A stretch of 64,000 nucleotides of DNA from Gemmatimonadota bacterium (lineage in GTDB: Bacteria > Gemmatimonadota > Gemmatimonadetes > Gemmatimonadales > Gemmatimonadaceae), in assembly GCA_016182795.1 (NCBI GenBank), contig JACPFW010000006.1, forward strand, positions 30,624-94,623, in the 5' to 3' direction. Position 1 is the first letter of the stretch, and each line of letters opens with the position of its first letter. The translations under genes and the position numbers were made by a program. Positions 1 to 7,941 of the stretch are shown piece after piece. A model generated the notes under the pieces. It worked only from the letters and a program-made list of their open reading frames with translations. It had not been told where the DNA came from and made no database searches.

Positions 1-1
1 C

Positions 2-214
2 CGTGGTGGCCGTCGCGTTCACGACGTCGCCCTCTTCCATGTACAGCACGAGGAACTCCTCGGGCAGCCAGATCGCCACGTACCCAAAGACCCGCGCCGC
101 ACGGTCGCGCTTGGCATCGGTCAGCAGGTTTTGCAGGTGCACGTACGCGAGGCGGGTGCGCGGCAGCAGCGCCCTGGCCTTGGGGTACCGCAGGTGTCCG
201 GCTGCGACTGGCAT
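2..214 (-). CDS. hypothetical protein, N-terminal part (runs off window)
   Basis: Seventy-one codons are visible on the minus strand from an ATG at 214, and the frame runs open off the left edge. The product begins MPVAAGHLRYPKARALLPRT and is basic at first, then contains a hydrophobic stretch ending in an acidic segment (YMEEGDVVNA). I do not recognise the family and no catalytic motif is visible. It lies downstream of trxA on the same strand, but a strong hairpin at 236-269 separates the two, so it is probably a separate transcription unit. Confidence 0.6.
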   Translation of the reverse strand, partial: MPVAAGHLRYPKARALLPRTRLAYVHLQNLLTDAKRDRAARVFGYVAIWLPEEFLVLYMEEGDVVNATATT

Positions 215-235
215 GGAGAGCGGAGGGAAAATAGA

Positions 236-269
236 AACCCGGACGCCGACAGGAATGGACGTCCGGGTT
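236..269 (-). terminator. rho-independent terminator of trxA
   Basis: A perfect 10-bp inverted repeat (AACCCGGACG at 236-245 with CGTCCGGGTT at 260-269) encloses a 14-nt loop. On the minus strand it is followed by a T-rich run (TTCTATTTTCCC). It sits about 40 nt after the trxA stop codon. Confidence 0.75.
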
Positions 270-310
270 CAATTGTGCGGGAGCGTACGCCCCCGCCGCA
301 ATGCGGCCGG

Positions 311-640
311 TTAGGCCGTGTGCTGCTTGAACTTCGCGTCGAGCGCCGCCTTCGGCACCGCGCCGATCACCTGGTCCACCACCTTGCCGTCCTTGAAGAA
401 CAGCAGGGTCGGGATGGAACGCACCCCAAAGCGCATCGACGTCTTTTGGTTGGCGTCGACGTCAAGCTTGGTCACCTTCACCTTGCCCGCATACTCGGTC
501 GAGAGCTGCTCGAGGAGCGGCGCGATCATGCGGCACGGGCCGCACCAGGTCGCCCAGAAATCCACGACCGCCACGCCCGCATGCTGCTCCACTTCCTGCT
601 CAAAGCTCGCGTCCGTCACGTTCACCAGATTGCCCGCCAT
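311..640 (-). CDS. trxA: thioredoxin
   Basis: This encodes a 109-residue thioredoxin, the usual length of the family. It is a small cytoplasmic protein-disulfide reductase that is recycled by thioredoxin reductase. The active site WCGPC is at residues 32-36 after the beta-strand VVDFWAT, and the cis-proline loop SIPTL lies near residue 75. The ATG at 640 is preceded by GGAGG at a 7-nt spacing, which fixes the start. It is transcribed divergently from the epimerase gene at 726 and ends at a strong terminator. No reductase gene is nearby. Confidence 0.95.
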   Translation of the reverse strand: MAGNLVNVTDASFEQEVEQHAGVAVVDFWATWCGPCRMIAPLLEQLSTEYAGKVKVTKLDVDANQKTSMRFGVRSIPTLLFFKDGKVVDQVIGAVPKAALDAKFKQHTA

Positions 641-725
641 TGCCTAGCCTCCGCGTCCGACGGTGCCGCGCACCTGTCGTGATCGATAATGTTAGGCGCC
701 CACCCTCCTACCGGAGCGCCCCGCC

Positions 726-1136
726 TTGACCACCACCGCCCGTCGTGGCACGCGCATTGCCCACCTCGGCGTTGCCGTGCGCGCCATTCCTGACGTCCTG
801 CCCTTCTACCGTGACGTCCTCGGCCTCTCCACGGTCCCGCTGGACGATGCTGACGGCGCCCGCATTGCCGGCCTCGCGGCCGGCGACTCGCTGGTGGAAC
901 TCCTCGAACCCGCCGTCGCTTACTCGCCGATCGCGAAGTTCATCGACCGCAAGGGCCCGGGCATCCATCACATCTGCTTCAACGTCGACGATCTCGACGC
1001 CACGCTCGCCAAGGCGAAAGCAGCCGGCGTCGTCCTCATCGATGACGTGCCGCGCGTCGGCGCCGAGGGCAAGCGCATTGCTTTCCTGCACCCCAAGTCA
1101 ACGGGCGGCGTGCTCATCGAACTCTCTGAATACTAA
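726..1136 (+). CDS. mce: methylmalonyl-CoA epimerase (VOC superfamily)
   Basis: The 136-residue protein of the vicinal-oxygen-chelate fold is the expected length for methylmalonyl-CoA epimerase, which interconverts the R and S forms of methylmalonyl-CoA in propionate or odd-chain/branched-chain catabolism. Candidate metal ligands are visible: His13 (RIAHLGVAV), His81/82 (GIHHICFNV) and Glu132 (VLIELSEY). The start is a TTG at 726 with GGAG upstream; no ATG or GTG fits the fold's N-terminus. It faces the lipoprotein gene convergently. Other VOC enzymes are possible, but the IAHLGVAV and GPGIHHICF signatures are typical of the epimerase. Confidence 0.85.
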   Translation: MTTTARRGTRIAHLGVAVRAIPDVLPFYRDVLGLSTVPLDDADGARIAGLAAGDSLVELLEPAVAYSPIAKFIDRKGPGIHHICFNVDDLDATLAKAKAAGVVLIDDVPRVGAEGKRIAFLHPKSTGGVLIELSEY

Positions 1137-1170
1137 CGAGGACGGCAAGCCCCGGTCGTCGAAGGGCTCG

Positions 1171-1222
1171 CCGCCCGATGCGCGAGGGCGGAGTGCGAAG
1201 TGTCGACCGCGCGCTAGCGCGG
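1171..1222. terminator. possible bidirectional terminator region
   Basis: The short space between the convergent epimerase and lipoprotein genes holds two perfect inverted repeats: CCGCCC/GGGCGG (1171-1176 with 1186-1191) and CCGCGC/GCGCGG (1207-1212 with 1217-1222). The second overlaps the lipoprotein stop codon. No U-tract follows either. Confidence 0.35.
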
Positions 1223-1690
1223 GCTTCCTGACGACGGCGCAGGCATCCGGCCAGTCGCGCCGCAGAACCCGCCATCACGTAGTTGGTCGAGTTCAAGGTT
1301 TTCCACAAACCACCGGTCGTGGGGACCGCGCACGACGGTGAACTGCGGCGTCGCCTTGAGGGTCACGAGGGTGAGCTGCACCGGGAACCGCAGGCGACCG
1401 GCCTCGCCGGGCGACGACGCGCCGATCGTGGCCTGTTCATGCGATAGGCACTGAATCATTATCAACTCGCGCCGTTCGAGTTCCTTCTGCGCTATGGTCT
1501 TGCTGGCGGGGCCCTTGTCGGTGCCCCACACGTTGGCCATCGCGGGCAGGTTCTTGGCGCGCGCCGCGGCGAGGAACTGCTGGATAGCCGCCGTTGGCGA
1601 TTCGGCGCCGGCGCCGGCGCCGGCACCACCGCCCGACAGGCTGGCGCAGGCGGAGGCGATGGGGATCAGCAGCAGGGCGACACGCTTCAC
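1214..1690 (-). CDS. putative lipoprotein of unknown function
   Basis: The 158-residue product starts at GTG 1690, which has GGGAG about 6 nt upstream. It shows a lipoprotein signal peptide (VKRVALLLIPIASAC) with the lipidated cysteine at residue 15, followed by a Gly/Ala linker. The domain after it (AIQQFLAAARAKNLPAMANVWGT) looks like the NTF2-like/DUF4878-type folds that start with a helix and an 'MANVWG' turn, and it ends in a strand-rich section with FTVVRGPHDRWFVENL. It is divergent from pdxJ with 46 nt between starts. Function unknown; periplasmic or outer-membrane attachment is inferred from the signal. Confidence 0.75.
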   Translation of the reverse strand: MKRVALLLIPIASACASLSGGGAGAGAGAESPTAAIQQFLAAARAKNLPAMANVWGTDKGPASKTIAQKELERRELIMIQCLSHEQATIGASSPGEAGRLRFPVQLTLVTLKATPQFTVVRGPHDRWFVENLELDQLRDGGFCGATGRMPAPSSGSPR

Positions 1691-1736
1691 AGATGGCTCC
1701 CGCGGAGTGGCTCCGCGATCACGGATGGGGTGAACT

Positions 1737-2474
1737 ATGACGGCAACTGGCGGCTCCGGATATCTCCGCCTCTTCATCAACATCGATCACGTCGCGACGA
1801 TCCGTCAGGCGCGTCAGACCGACGAACCCGATCCCGCCGCCGCCGCGCAACGGTGCGAAGCGGCCGGCGCCGACGGCATCACCGCGCACCTCCGCGAAGA
1901 CCGCCGCCACATTCAGGACGCCGATCTCGACGCCTTGATGCGCGTCGTCCGCACGCCCTTCAACCTCGAGATGGCCCTCACCGACGAGATGCTGGCCATC
2001 GCCGAACGGCTGCGCCCCCACCAGGTGACCCTGGTACCCGAGCGCCGCCAAGAAGTGACGACTGAGGGCGGGCTTGACGTCACACACGACCCGCCGCGCC
2101 TGCGCGACGCGCTGGCCCGTCTCGCCGCCGCCGGCATTCGCACGTCGCTGTTCATCGATGCCGCGCCGCGCATGATCGACCAGTCGGCGGCGGTCGGCGC
2201 CGTGGCCATCGAACTCCACACCGGACGCTACGCACACGCCCCGGCCGATCCGGCCACGCTGGCCGCGCTGGCCGACGGCACTCGCCGCGCCCGCGACGCC
2301 GGCCTCGCCGTACACGCCGGCCACGGCCTCACCGTAAGAAACGTCGGCCCCGTCGCCGCCATCGCCGGCGTCGAGGAACTGAACATCGGGCACCACATCA
2401 TCAGCCGCGCGGTGTTCGTGGGCATTGAGGCGGCGGTGCGGGAGATGCGAGCGGCGATGGATGCGGCACGATGA
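1737..2474 (+). CDS. pdxJ: pyridoxine 5'-phosphate synthase
   Basis: The 245-residue protein matches PdxJ in length. The enzyme condenses 1-deoxy-D-xylulose 5-phosphate with 3-amino-2-oxopropyl phosphate in the DXP-dependent vitamin B6 pathway. The family hallmarks are present: [12 protein letters not shown] near the N-terminus, [10 protein letters not shown] (catalytic Glu/Arg segment), [14 protein letters not shown], the barrel segment [12 protein letters not shown] and [13 protein letters not shown] at the phosphate site. The ATG at 1737 follows a weak GGGGTG. It stands alone between a divergent lipoprotein and an Hpt-like gene 89 nt downstream. The DXP route agrees with ispE in this window. 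Confidence 0.95.
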   Translation: MTATGGSGYLRLFINIDHVATIRQARQTDEPDPAAAAQRCEAAGADGITAHLREDRRHIQDADLDALMRVVRTPFNLEMALTDEMLAIAERLRPHQVTLVPERRQEVTTEGGLDVTHDPPRLRDALARLAAAGIRTSLFIDAAPRMIDQSAAVGAVAIELHTGRYAHAPADPATLAALADGTRRARDAGLAVHAGHGLTVRNVGPVAAIAGVEELNIGHHIISRAVFVGIEAAVREMRAAMDAAR

Positions 2475-2563
2475 CGGATCGCCGTTACGCGTCTCTGTTT
2501 CACCCAGTCTATAGTTATGCGAGTATTGCCCCCTCTTTTCTCCGTCCGTAGCTTCCACTCGCG

Positions 2564-4132
2564 ATGAGCAGCGGCCTTCTCGACTTCTTCACGCTCGAAG
2601 CGACCGAGTACGTCGAGACCCTCGACGGACTGCTGGCGCGCGCGCAGGGTGCCACGCCCGATCTCGAGGCGTGCGTTCGGCAGGCGCGCGCCCTGCGCGG
2701 CAGTGCCACGATGGCCAAGGTCGGGGGCATCGCCGATGTGGCCAACGCGCTGGAGCGCACCTCGCACGCGGTGCTCGCCGGCACGGTGGGCTGGAGCGAC
2801 GCGATGCGCGGCGCGTTTGTGGCGGCCATCGACGACCTCAAGATCCTGATTCGCGGCGTCCGTACGTGGGGCGAGGCCGAAACGGGCCGCGCCGCGGCCC
2901 GCGCCCGCGAGTTGGCGCAGTTTGCGCCGGCCTCCACCACCGCCGGCTCCGCCGCGCCCAACGCCTCGGTTTTCCTGGCGACCGAAGCGGCCGAAATTGC
3001 GCGCGCCCTCATGGCCTTCGCCGACAATCCCGTCGGGCCGGCCGGCATTGCGCCCACGCTGCAGCGCGTCCGTGGACTGCGCGGCATCGCCCTGCTCAAG
3101 GATCTGCCGCCGCTGCCCGAAGTCGTCGACGTCCTCGATCAGGCCGCCAAGTCGTTTGAACTCGGCGGCGCCGTCACACCGACGCTGCGCGCGCTCTTCC
3201 ATGCCGCCGCCGTCGTCCTCGCCGACGGCAGCATCTCGCTGACTCGCGGCGATCGGCCGGCCACGGCGTCCGAGGCGCTCACCGCGTTTGCCGCCGCCGC
3301 TGCGGCAGTGGGCGGCGGCGCGGCCGGCGCCGATGACATCGTTCCCATCAGCGCGCTCTTCCCCGACGACGGCGCACCAGGGCTGGTCAGCGCCTCGCCG
3401 TCGCCGCCGACCAGCGCGGCACAGCGCTTCCGCCTCGAGGTCGTGTCGCACGCGGAGCACCTGCGCCGCCTCGTCGCCGATGCGCGCGGCGCTGTCGATG
3501 CCGCCACGCGCGAACGCCTCGCCCGCGACCTCGCCGCCGCCGCGCTCGCCCTCGCCAAGCTTTCCACGAGCTTCAGCGAATCGGCCCTCGCCGCTTTCTT
3601 CGAAGGCCAGCGCGCCCAGGCGTCGCTGCTCGCCGGCGCGGCGCTCGACATGCTCGACCGCGCCTGCCAGCTGCTCTCCGCGCCGCACGGCAAGCCAACG
3701 GCCGACATCGTGAATCAGCTGAACGCGCCGCCCGCGCTGGTCGACATCGCATCGTTGGCACCCGACGGCCAGCCGTCTCTCGCGCAGCGCACGCCCGCCC
3801 CTGCCGCGGCGCCGGCTCCCGCCGCGCCGGTTGGCGCCGCGCCACTTGGCTCCGCGCCGACTAGCGCGGCGCCGTCGGGCGACGCGCTCTCGGCCCTGCT
3901 CGCCAACGGACTCGCCGGGCTGAGCGCGCTCGATGAAACGCCGCTGGTCGAACCGGTGGCGATGGACTCCGACGTCATTGTACCGATCGAAGACCTCGTC
4001 TATCGCGGGCGCGATGCGCTCGACCGCGCCATCGAACTGCGCGATCTCATGCGCCAGTCGGCCGGCGCTCCCGATGCTGCGATGCTCGCCGAGCTGTTCG
4101 ACTTGCTCGAGCTCGCCGCCACGAACGACTAG
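2564..4132 (+). CDS. Hpt-like scaffold protein lacking the phospho-histidine
   Basis: The 522-residue protein opens with an Hpt-like four-helix domain (DFFTLEATEYVETLDGLL). The position of the phosphorylatable histidine in the normal H-x-L-K-G-x-A motif is arginine (R42 in RALRGSATMA). A second degenerate copy (RVRGLRGIALLK) lies near residue 170. Two Ala/Pro-rich linkers follow, then a C-terminal segment with Asp/Glu-rich VPIEDLVYRG and a helical end. No receiver, kinase or membrane segment is visible. It stands 2 nt before a flippase-like membrane gene and is probably co-transcribed with it. A non-catalytic relative of chemotaxis/Hpt proteins is the best description. Confidence 0.7.
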   Translation: MSSGLLDFFTLEATEYVETLDGLLARAQGATPDLEACVRQARALRGSATMAKVGGIADVANALERTSHAVLAGTVGWSDAMRGAFVAAIDDLKILIRGVRTWGEAETGRAAARARELAQFAPASTTAGSAAPNASVFLATEAAEIARALMAFADNPVGPAGIAPTLQRVRGLRGIALLKDLPPLPEVVDVLDQAAKSFELGGAVTPTLRALFHAAAVVLADGSISLTRGDRPATASEALTAFAAAAAAVGGGAAGADDIVPISALFPDDGAPGLVSASPSPPTSAAQRFRLEVVSHAEHLRRLVADARGAVDAATRERLARDLAAAALALAKLSTSFSESALAAFFEGQRAQASLLAGAALDMLDRACQLLSAPHGKPTADIVNQLNAPPALVDIASLAPDGQPSLAQRTPAPAAAPAPAAPVGAAPLGSAPTSAAPSGDALSALLANGLAGLSALDETPLVEPVAMDSDVIVPIEDLVYRGRDALDRAIELRDLMRQSAGAPDAAMLAELFDLLELAATND

Positions 4133-4134
4133 CC

Positions 4135-5181
4135 ATGCGACTCGGCGCCCGCGGCGCCATCGGCATCGGCGTCAGCGCACTGCTGCTCTGGTTCGCCCTT
4201 CGCGATGTGCCATTCGGCCATGTGATCGACGCGCTCCGCGCGAGCGACCTCATGCTCTGGGCACTCTGCACGGTAGCCTCGCAACTGATCTTCCCACTGC
4301 GCGCTCGCCGGTGGCGCACCATTCTCGATCCGGTGGCACCCAACCTGCCACTTGGGCCGCTCTGGCGCGCCACTGCGATCGGCATGATGGCCAACAACGT
4401 GCTGCCTGCGCGCGCCGGCGAACTGGTGCGCGTCTTTGCGCTCGTGCGCGAGCGCCCCGACGTCCGATGGTCGTCGGCCCTCGCGTCGCTCGCCGTCGAT
4501 CGCGTGTTCGACGCTCTGTGCGTCGTGCTGCTCCTCGTCGTCGCGATGCTCGCTCCCGATTTTCCCTCGGATTTCGTCATTCAGGGGCGCCCGGTCCAGT
4601 CGATCGCCATCGTGATGGCGCTCGTCGTCGTCCTCGCCTTTGCGGCGCTGTTCGCGTTCGCCCAATGGCCGCACACCATGGAGTCGCTGGCCGTTCGCAT
4701 CGCCGGCACCGTGCTTCCGCGCTATCGCGACCGCGTGGGCGCGCTGGTGCACGCGCTCGCCGCCGGCTTGGCGGTCGTCCGCCAGCCAAGCCGCTTTCTC
4801 GCCACCTTCGGCTGGGCGCTCGTGCACTGGCTGATGAACGCGCTTGCGTTCTGGTTCGGATTCCACGCCGTTGGCATCGACGCGCCATTCACCACCGCGC
4901 TGTTCGTGCAGGGAATCATCGCCATCGGCGTCTCGGTCCCGAGCTCCGCTGGTTTCGTCGGCGTGTTCGAGTATGCCGCCAAGCTCGCGCTCCCCGTCTA
5001 CGGCGTCGATCCCGTGAAGGCCGTCACGTGGGCGCTCGGCTTCCACTTCCTGTCGTTCATTCCGATCACCGCGATCGGCGCGTGGTACTTCCTGCGCATG
5101 GGCGTGCAACTCGCCGACGTGCACGCCGCCGAGGCCGCCGAGGAGCGACGCGTCACCGGCGAGCACGAGGCCTCGCCGTGA
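4135..5181 (+). CDS. flippase-like / lysylphosphatidylglycerol synthase TM-domain membrane protein
   Basis: The 348-residue integral membrane protein has about eight hydrophobic segments and belongs to the LPG_synthase_TM (YbhN/AglD) superfamily. The recognisable pieces are RARRWRTIL, GMMANNVLPARAGELVRVFAL and SVPSSAGFVGVFEYA, which correspond to the conserved N-x-x-x-P-x-R-x-G-E and P-x-x-x-G-x-x-G-x-x-E motifs. Members act in lipid or isoprenoid-sugar flipping and the substrate is not predictable here. Its stop overlaps the ispE GTG start (GTGA), so the two are translationally coupled. No MprF catalytic domain is fused to it. Confidence 0.8.
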   Translation: MRLGARGAIGIGVSALLLWFALRDVPFGHVIDALRASDLMLWALCTVASQLIFPLRARRWRTILDPVAPNLPLGPLWRATAIGMMANNVLPARAGELVRVFALVRERPDVRWSSALASLAVDRVFDALCVVLLLVVAMLAPDFPSDFVIQGRPVQSIAIVMALVVVLAFAALFAFAQWPHTMESLAVRIAGTVLPRYRDRVGALVHALAAGLAVVRQPSRFLATFGWALVHWLMNALAFWFGFHAVGIDAPFTTALFVQGIIAIGVSVPSSAGFVGVFEYAAKLALPVYGVDPVKAVTWALGFHFLSFIPITAIGAWYFLRMGVQLADVHAAEAAEERRVTGEHEASP

Positions 5182-6092
5182 GCGGCGCGCACGCGCCGGC
5201 GCAGGCCAAGGTCAACCTCGCCCTGCGCATCCTCGCCCGCGAGACGAGCGGTTTTCACCAGATTGAAACGGTCTTTCAGCGCCTCGCGCTCGCCGACGCC
5301 GTCACCGTGCGCGAGGCGCCGGGGCGGTCGCTCGACGTGCGGTTCGGCGATCCGGCGCGCGCCGCCGATCTCGGCCCGGTGGAGCAGAATCTCGCGTGGC
5401 GCGCCGCCGAGGCGTATCGCGCGGTCGCCGGATGGCCGAGCGGATTTGCCATCGAGATCGAGAAGTGGATTCCCGTCGGCGGTGGGCTGGGGGGCGGCAG
5501 TGCCGATGCCGCCGCGGTGCTGCGCGCGCTCGACGCGCTCGCCGCGCGTCCGCTCGGCCCCGCTGCGCTCGTGGACATCGCCGCGCGACTCGGCGCCGAC
5601 GTAGCGTTCCTCGCCTCGCCATCCGAACTCGCGCTGGCCTGGGGGCGTGGTGAACGCCTGCTCGACCTACCGCCGCTCCCCATCGCGCCCGTCGTGCTCG
5701 TCATTCCAAGTTTCGGAGTGAACACGGGAGAGGCGTACGCCGCGCTCGCCGCGCATCGGGCATCGACGAACGCGGCACCAACCGCCGGTTGGCGCTCGCC
5801 GCGCACGCTCGGCAGTTGGAACGCCATCGCCGCCGACGCGGTCAACGACTTCGAACCGGTGGTCTTCGAACGGCATCCCACGCTCGCCACGGTCCGCGCG
5901 CAGCTCGCGGCCCTGCCGTCGACGATTTTTTCACTGATGAGCGGATCCGGCTCCAGCCTGTTCGCCGTACAGTCAGCATCGTCGGGTCGGAACGCAACCC
6001 TTGGGGCCGCCACAAAAGTGCTCACTCTTCCGAGCGGTTGGCACGCAGTCCTGACCGAAACGGCGCCTGCCGCGGTGGTGTGCCCGATTTAG
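5178..6092 (+). CDS. ispE: 4-diphosphocytidyl-2-C-methyl-D-erythritol kinase
   Basis: The 304-residue GHMP kinase phosphorylates CDP-methylerythritol at the 2-hydroxyl in the MEP isoprenoid pathway. The N-terminal AQAKVNLALRI contains the catalytic lysine, PVGGGLGGGSADAAAVL is the GHMP ATP loop, and SLMSGSGSSLFAV is the C-terminal glycine motif. GTG 5178 is chosen because it overlaps the previous stop and gives the standard N-terminus; the open frame extends further upstream without similarity. DIAARLGADVAFL is also typical. It is convergent with a small zinc-ribbon gene. Confidence 0.93.
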   Translation: MSGAHAPAQAKVNLALRILARETSGFHQIETVFQRLALADAVTVREAPGRSLDVRFGDPARAADLGPVEQNLAWRAAEAYRAVAGWPSGFAIEIEKWIPVGGGLGGGSADAAAVLRALDALAARPLGPAALVDIAARLGADVAFLASPSELALAWGRGERLLDLPPLPIAPVVLVIPSFGVNTGEAYAALAAHRASTNAAPTAGWRSPRTLGSWNAIAADAVNDFEPVVFERHPTLATVRAQLAALPSTIFSLMSGSGSSLFAVQSASSGRNATLGAATKVLTLPSGWHAVLTETAPAAVVCPI

Positions 6093-6126
6093 CGCACGTC
6101 CGCAGCGCGGCCGGTCGCGCCCGACT

Positions 6127-6318
6127 CTATGGCCCGGAGGGGCGCACGAACGCCGCGGCCAGAGCGAGGATGGCGATGAATCCGGCCAGCCAGCGCCACC
6201 GCCGCACGGTCAGTTCGTGCTGCGAGTAGCCCGGAAGGCCGATCCTGCACTTCGGGCAGGCCGCTGCGATCCGTGCCACCGTGAATCCGCACCCCCTGCA
6301 CGCACGTACTTCCACCAT
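6127..6318 (-). CDS. small zinc-ribbon membrane protein
   Basis: The 63-residue product contains a rubredoxin-like zinc ribbon with Cys7-x2-Cys10 and Cys21-x2-Cys24 (CRGCG ... CPKC) followed by one hydrophobic helix (WLAGFIAILALAAAFV). The ATG at 6318 is chosen over longer GTG options because GGGAGGG sits 7 nt upstream. The family is not recognised. It is likely an inner-membrane protein with a cytoplasmic zinc ribbon. Confidence 0.7.
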   Translation of the reverse strand: MVEVRACRGCGFTVARIAAACPKCRIGLPGYSQHELTVRRWRWLAGFIAILALAAAFVRPSGP

Positions 6319-6641
6319 TCGCACACCCTCCCCAGCGTCCCTTTCTGTCAGTTCTTCCACGTCGGGCGGCTCCGACGTCGGACGCTCGCCCGCCACCGCG
6401 CGCCCGCAGAAAGCCCCCGACGCACCTATGCCATAATGTAACGTAAGAATGGTGCATGTTCGACGTCAGAGCGCCGTCAAAAGCAGGCCGCAACCTTCTT
6501 ACAGCCGTCACGGTCACCCGTTAGCCGCCCAGACGGGTAGCGCCAACCGAGCCGGTCAGTAATTTGTGTTTCGTAGCAGTCTCGAAGAGCTCAACGGGCG
6601 AGCGGAGCTCGGTATTGGTCTCCGATCGCCGAGTTGTGTAT
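6319..6641. other. intergenic region without a recognisable gene
   Basis: This 323-nt stretch lies between the divergent zinc-ribbon gene and tRNA-Gln. It is less GC-rich than its surroundings around 6427-6470 and 6555-6590 and probably carries the promoters of both neighbours. I see no coding frame with a ribosome binding site and no convincing structured RNA. No clear -35/-10 pair could be assigned. Confidence 0.5.
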
Positions 6642-6713
6642 TGCCCCCTCGTCCAATGGTTAGGACGCCGGTCTTTGGATCCGGTAATGGTGGTTCGAGT
6701 CCACCGGGGGCAA
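6642..6713 (+). tRNA. tRNA-Gln (anticodon TTG)
   Basis: The 7-bp acceptor stem TGCCCCC/GGGGGCA is perfect. The D arm contains CCAATGGTTAGGAC, the anticodon loop is CTTTGGA with anticodon TTG at 6675-6677, and the T arm contains GGTTCGAGTCC. The discriminator is A at 6713 and no CCA is encoded. The sequence fits bacterial tRNA-Gln reading CAA. Confidence 0.93.
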
Positions 6714-6714
6714 T

Positions 6715-6792
6715 GAGCGACGGACTCGGGAAGTGGGATGTGCGATGTGGGAACGTCCGCATCCTGCATCCCACTTCCCGTATCTGTCGCTC
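6715..6792. repeat. long nested palindrome after tRNA-Gln (probable terminator)
   Basis: Two 26-nt arms (6715-6740 and 6767-6792) are inverted copies matching at 23 of 26 positions, with 14 consecutive pairs (CGGGAAGTGGGATG). The loop repeats the same theme (GATGTGGGA against TCCGCATCC). It begins 2 nt after the tRNA and ends 53 nt before prs. It looks like a terminator built of short degenerate repeats. Confidence 0.6.
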
Positions 6793-6845
6793 TATCGCCA
6801 TGAACCACTTCCATTTACGCCGGTTTTCGGCCATCTTTCAAAGCT

Positions 6846-7799
6846 ATGGACGGTCTAGCGGTACCTCTAAAGGGCTTTCGAGTCCTGACCGGCACGGCGA
6901 ACCGGGCGCTCGCGGAAAACATCGTGAAGCACCTGGAATGCGACCTCACCAAGGCGACAACCTCACGGTTTGCCGACGGTGAAGTCTTTGCGCGCATCGA
7001 CGAAAACGTGCGCGGCGCCGACGTGTATATCGTGCAGCCCACGAATCCGCCGGCGGAAAACATCATGGAGCTCCTGCTCCTGATTGACGCCGCCCGCCGC
7101 GCCTCGGCCGCCCGCATTACCTGCGTCGTGCCGTACTTCGGCTACGGGCGCCAGGATCGCAAGGATCAGCCGCGGGTCGCCATCGGCGCCAAGCTGATGG
7201 CCAACATGCTGACCGGCGCCGGCGCCGACCGCCTGCTCGCCATCGATTTCCACGCGCACGCGCTGCAGGGGTTCTTCGACATCCCCGTCGACCACCTCTA
7301 CGCCGCCCCCGTGCTGACGGCACACTATCGCAAGAAGAACCTCAAGGACCTCGTCGTCGTGGCGCCCGATGTTGGCTCCGCCAAGATGGCGCGCGGCTTC
7401 GCGAAGCGGCTCGACGCCTCGCTCGCCATCATCGACAAGCGCCGCCCGCAGGCCAACATCGCCGAAGTGGTGAACGTCGTCGGCGAAGTGGAAGGGCGCG
7501 ATTGTCTGCTGGCCGATGACATGATCGACACCGCCGGCACGGTCACCGAGTCGGCGCGCGCGCTCAAGGAACTCGGCGCCCGCGACATTTACATCTGCGC
7601 CACGCACGCCCTGCTGAGCGGCCCCGCCGTGGAGCGACTGTCGAAGGCGCCGGTGAAGGAAGTCACCGTCACCGACACGATCTGTCTTCCCCAATCGCGC
7701 TACTTCCCCGCGCTCAACGTGCTGTCGGTCGGCGAGCTGCTGGCCAAGGCCATTCGCAGCACGCACGCGTATCAGTCGGTGAGTTCGCTCTTCGAGTGA
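6846..7799 (+). CDS. prs: ribose-phosphate pyrophosphokinase
   Basis: The 317-residue enzyme makes PRPP from ribose 5-phosphate and ATP for nucleotide, His, Trp and NAD synthesis. The ATP-site segment GYGRQDRKDQPRVAIGAK, the catalytic flexible-loop motif (DKRRPQANIAEV) and the PRPP-binding loop DDMIDTAGTVTESA near residue 222 are all present. FADGEVFARIDENVRG is the usual N-terminal signature. The order prs-rplY-pth-ychF is the classical bacterial arrangement. The start at ATG 6846 gives the standard length. Confidence 0.97.
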   Translation: MDGLAVPLKGFRVLTGTANRALAENIVKHLECDLTKATTSRFADGEVFARIDENVRGADVYIVQPTNPPAENIMELLLLIDAARRASAARITCVVPYFGYGRQDRKDQPRVAIGAKLMANMLTGAGADRLLAIDFHAHALQGFFDIPVDHLYAAPVLTAHYRKKNLKDLVVVAPDVGSAKMARGFAKRLDASLAIIDKRRPQANIAEVVNVVGEVEGRDCLLADDMIDTAGTVTESARALKELGARDIYICATHALLSGPAVERLSKAPVKEVTVTDTICLPQSRYFPALNVLSVGELLAKAIRSTHAYQSVSSLFE

Positions 7800-7941
7800 G
7801 CGCAGGGCGCAGAAGGTAGCTGGTAGATGGTAGTAGGTAGTAGTCTGTTTTCTCTCTGTTGTTTTTCTGTTTTCCGTGCGACGCCGGGCCGGACCTACCG
7901 GGAACCCACGTAGCGCACACGCACTCCAGCAGGAACTGATC
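7800..7941. other. prs-rplY spacer with short degenerate repeats
   Basis: The spacer starts with tandem GGTAG repeats (GGTAGATGGTAGTAGGTAGT, around 7820-7840) and continues with a pyrimidine run of CTGTTTT/CTCTCTGTTG units to 7877. The pyrimidine part, read on the other strand, resembles the ACAACAGAGA repeats after rplI. No hairpin arm is complete here. Confidence 0.4.

Noticed and set aside
4135..5181. Full lysylphosphatidylglycerol synthase (MprF)
   Set aside because: Only the flippase-like membrane domain is present; the C-terminal aminoacyl-transfer domain is absent.
7805..7875. GGTAG and CTGTTTT repeats as a CRISPR array
   Set aside because: Units are short, degenerate and without spacers; no cas genes are present.
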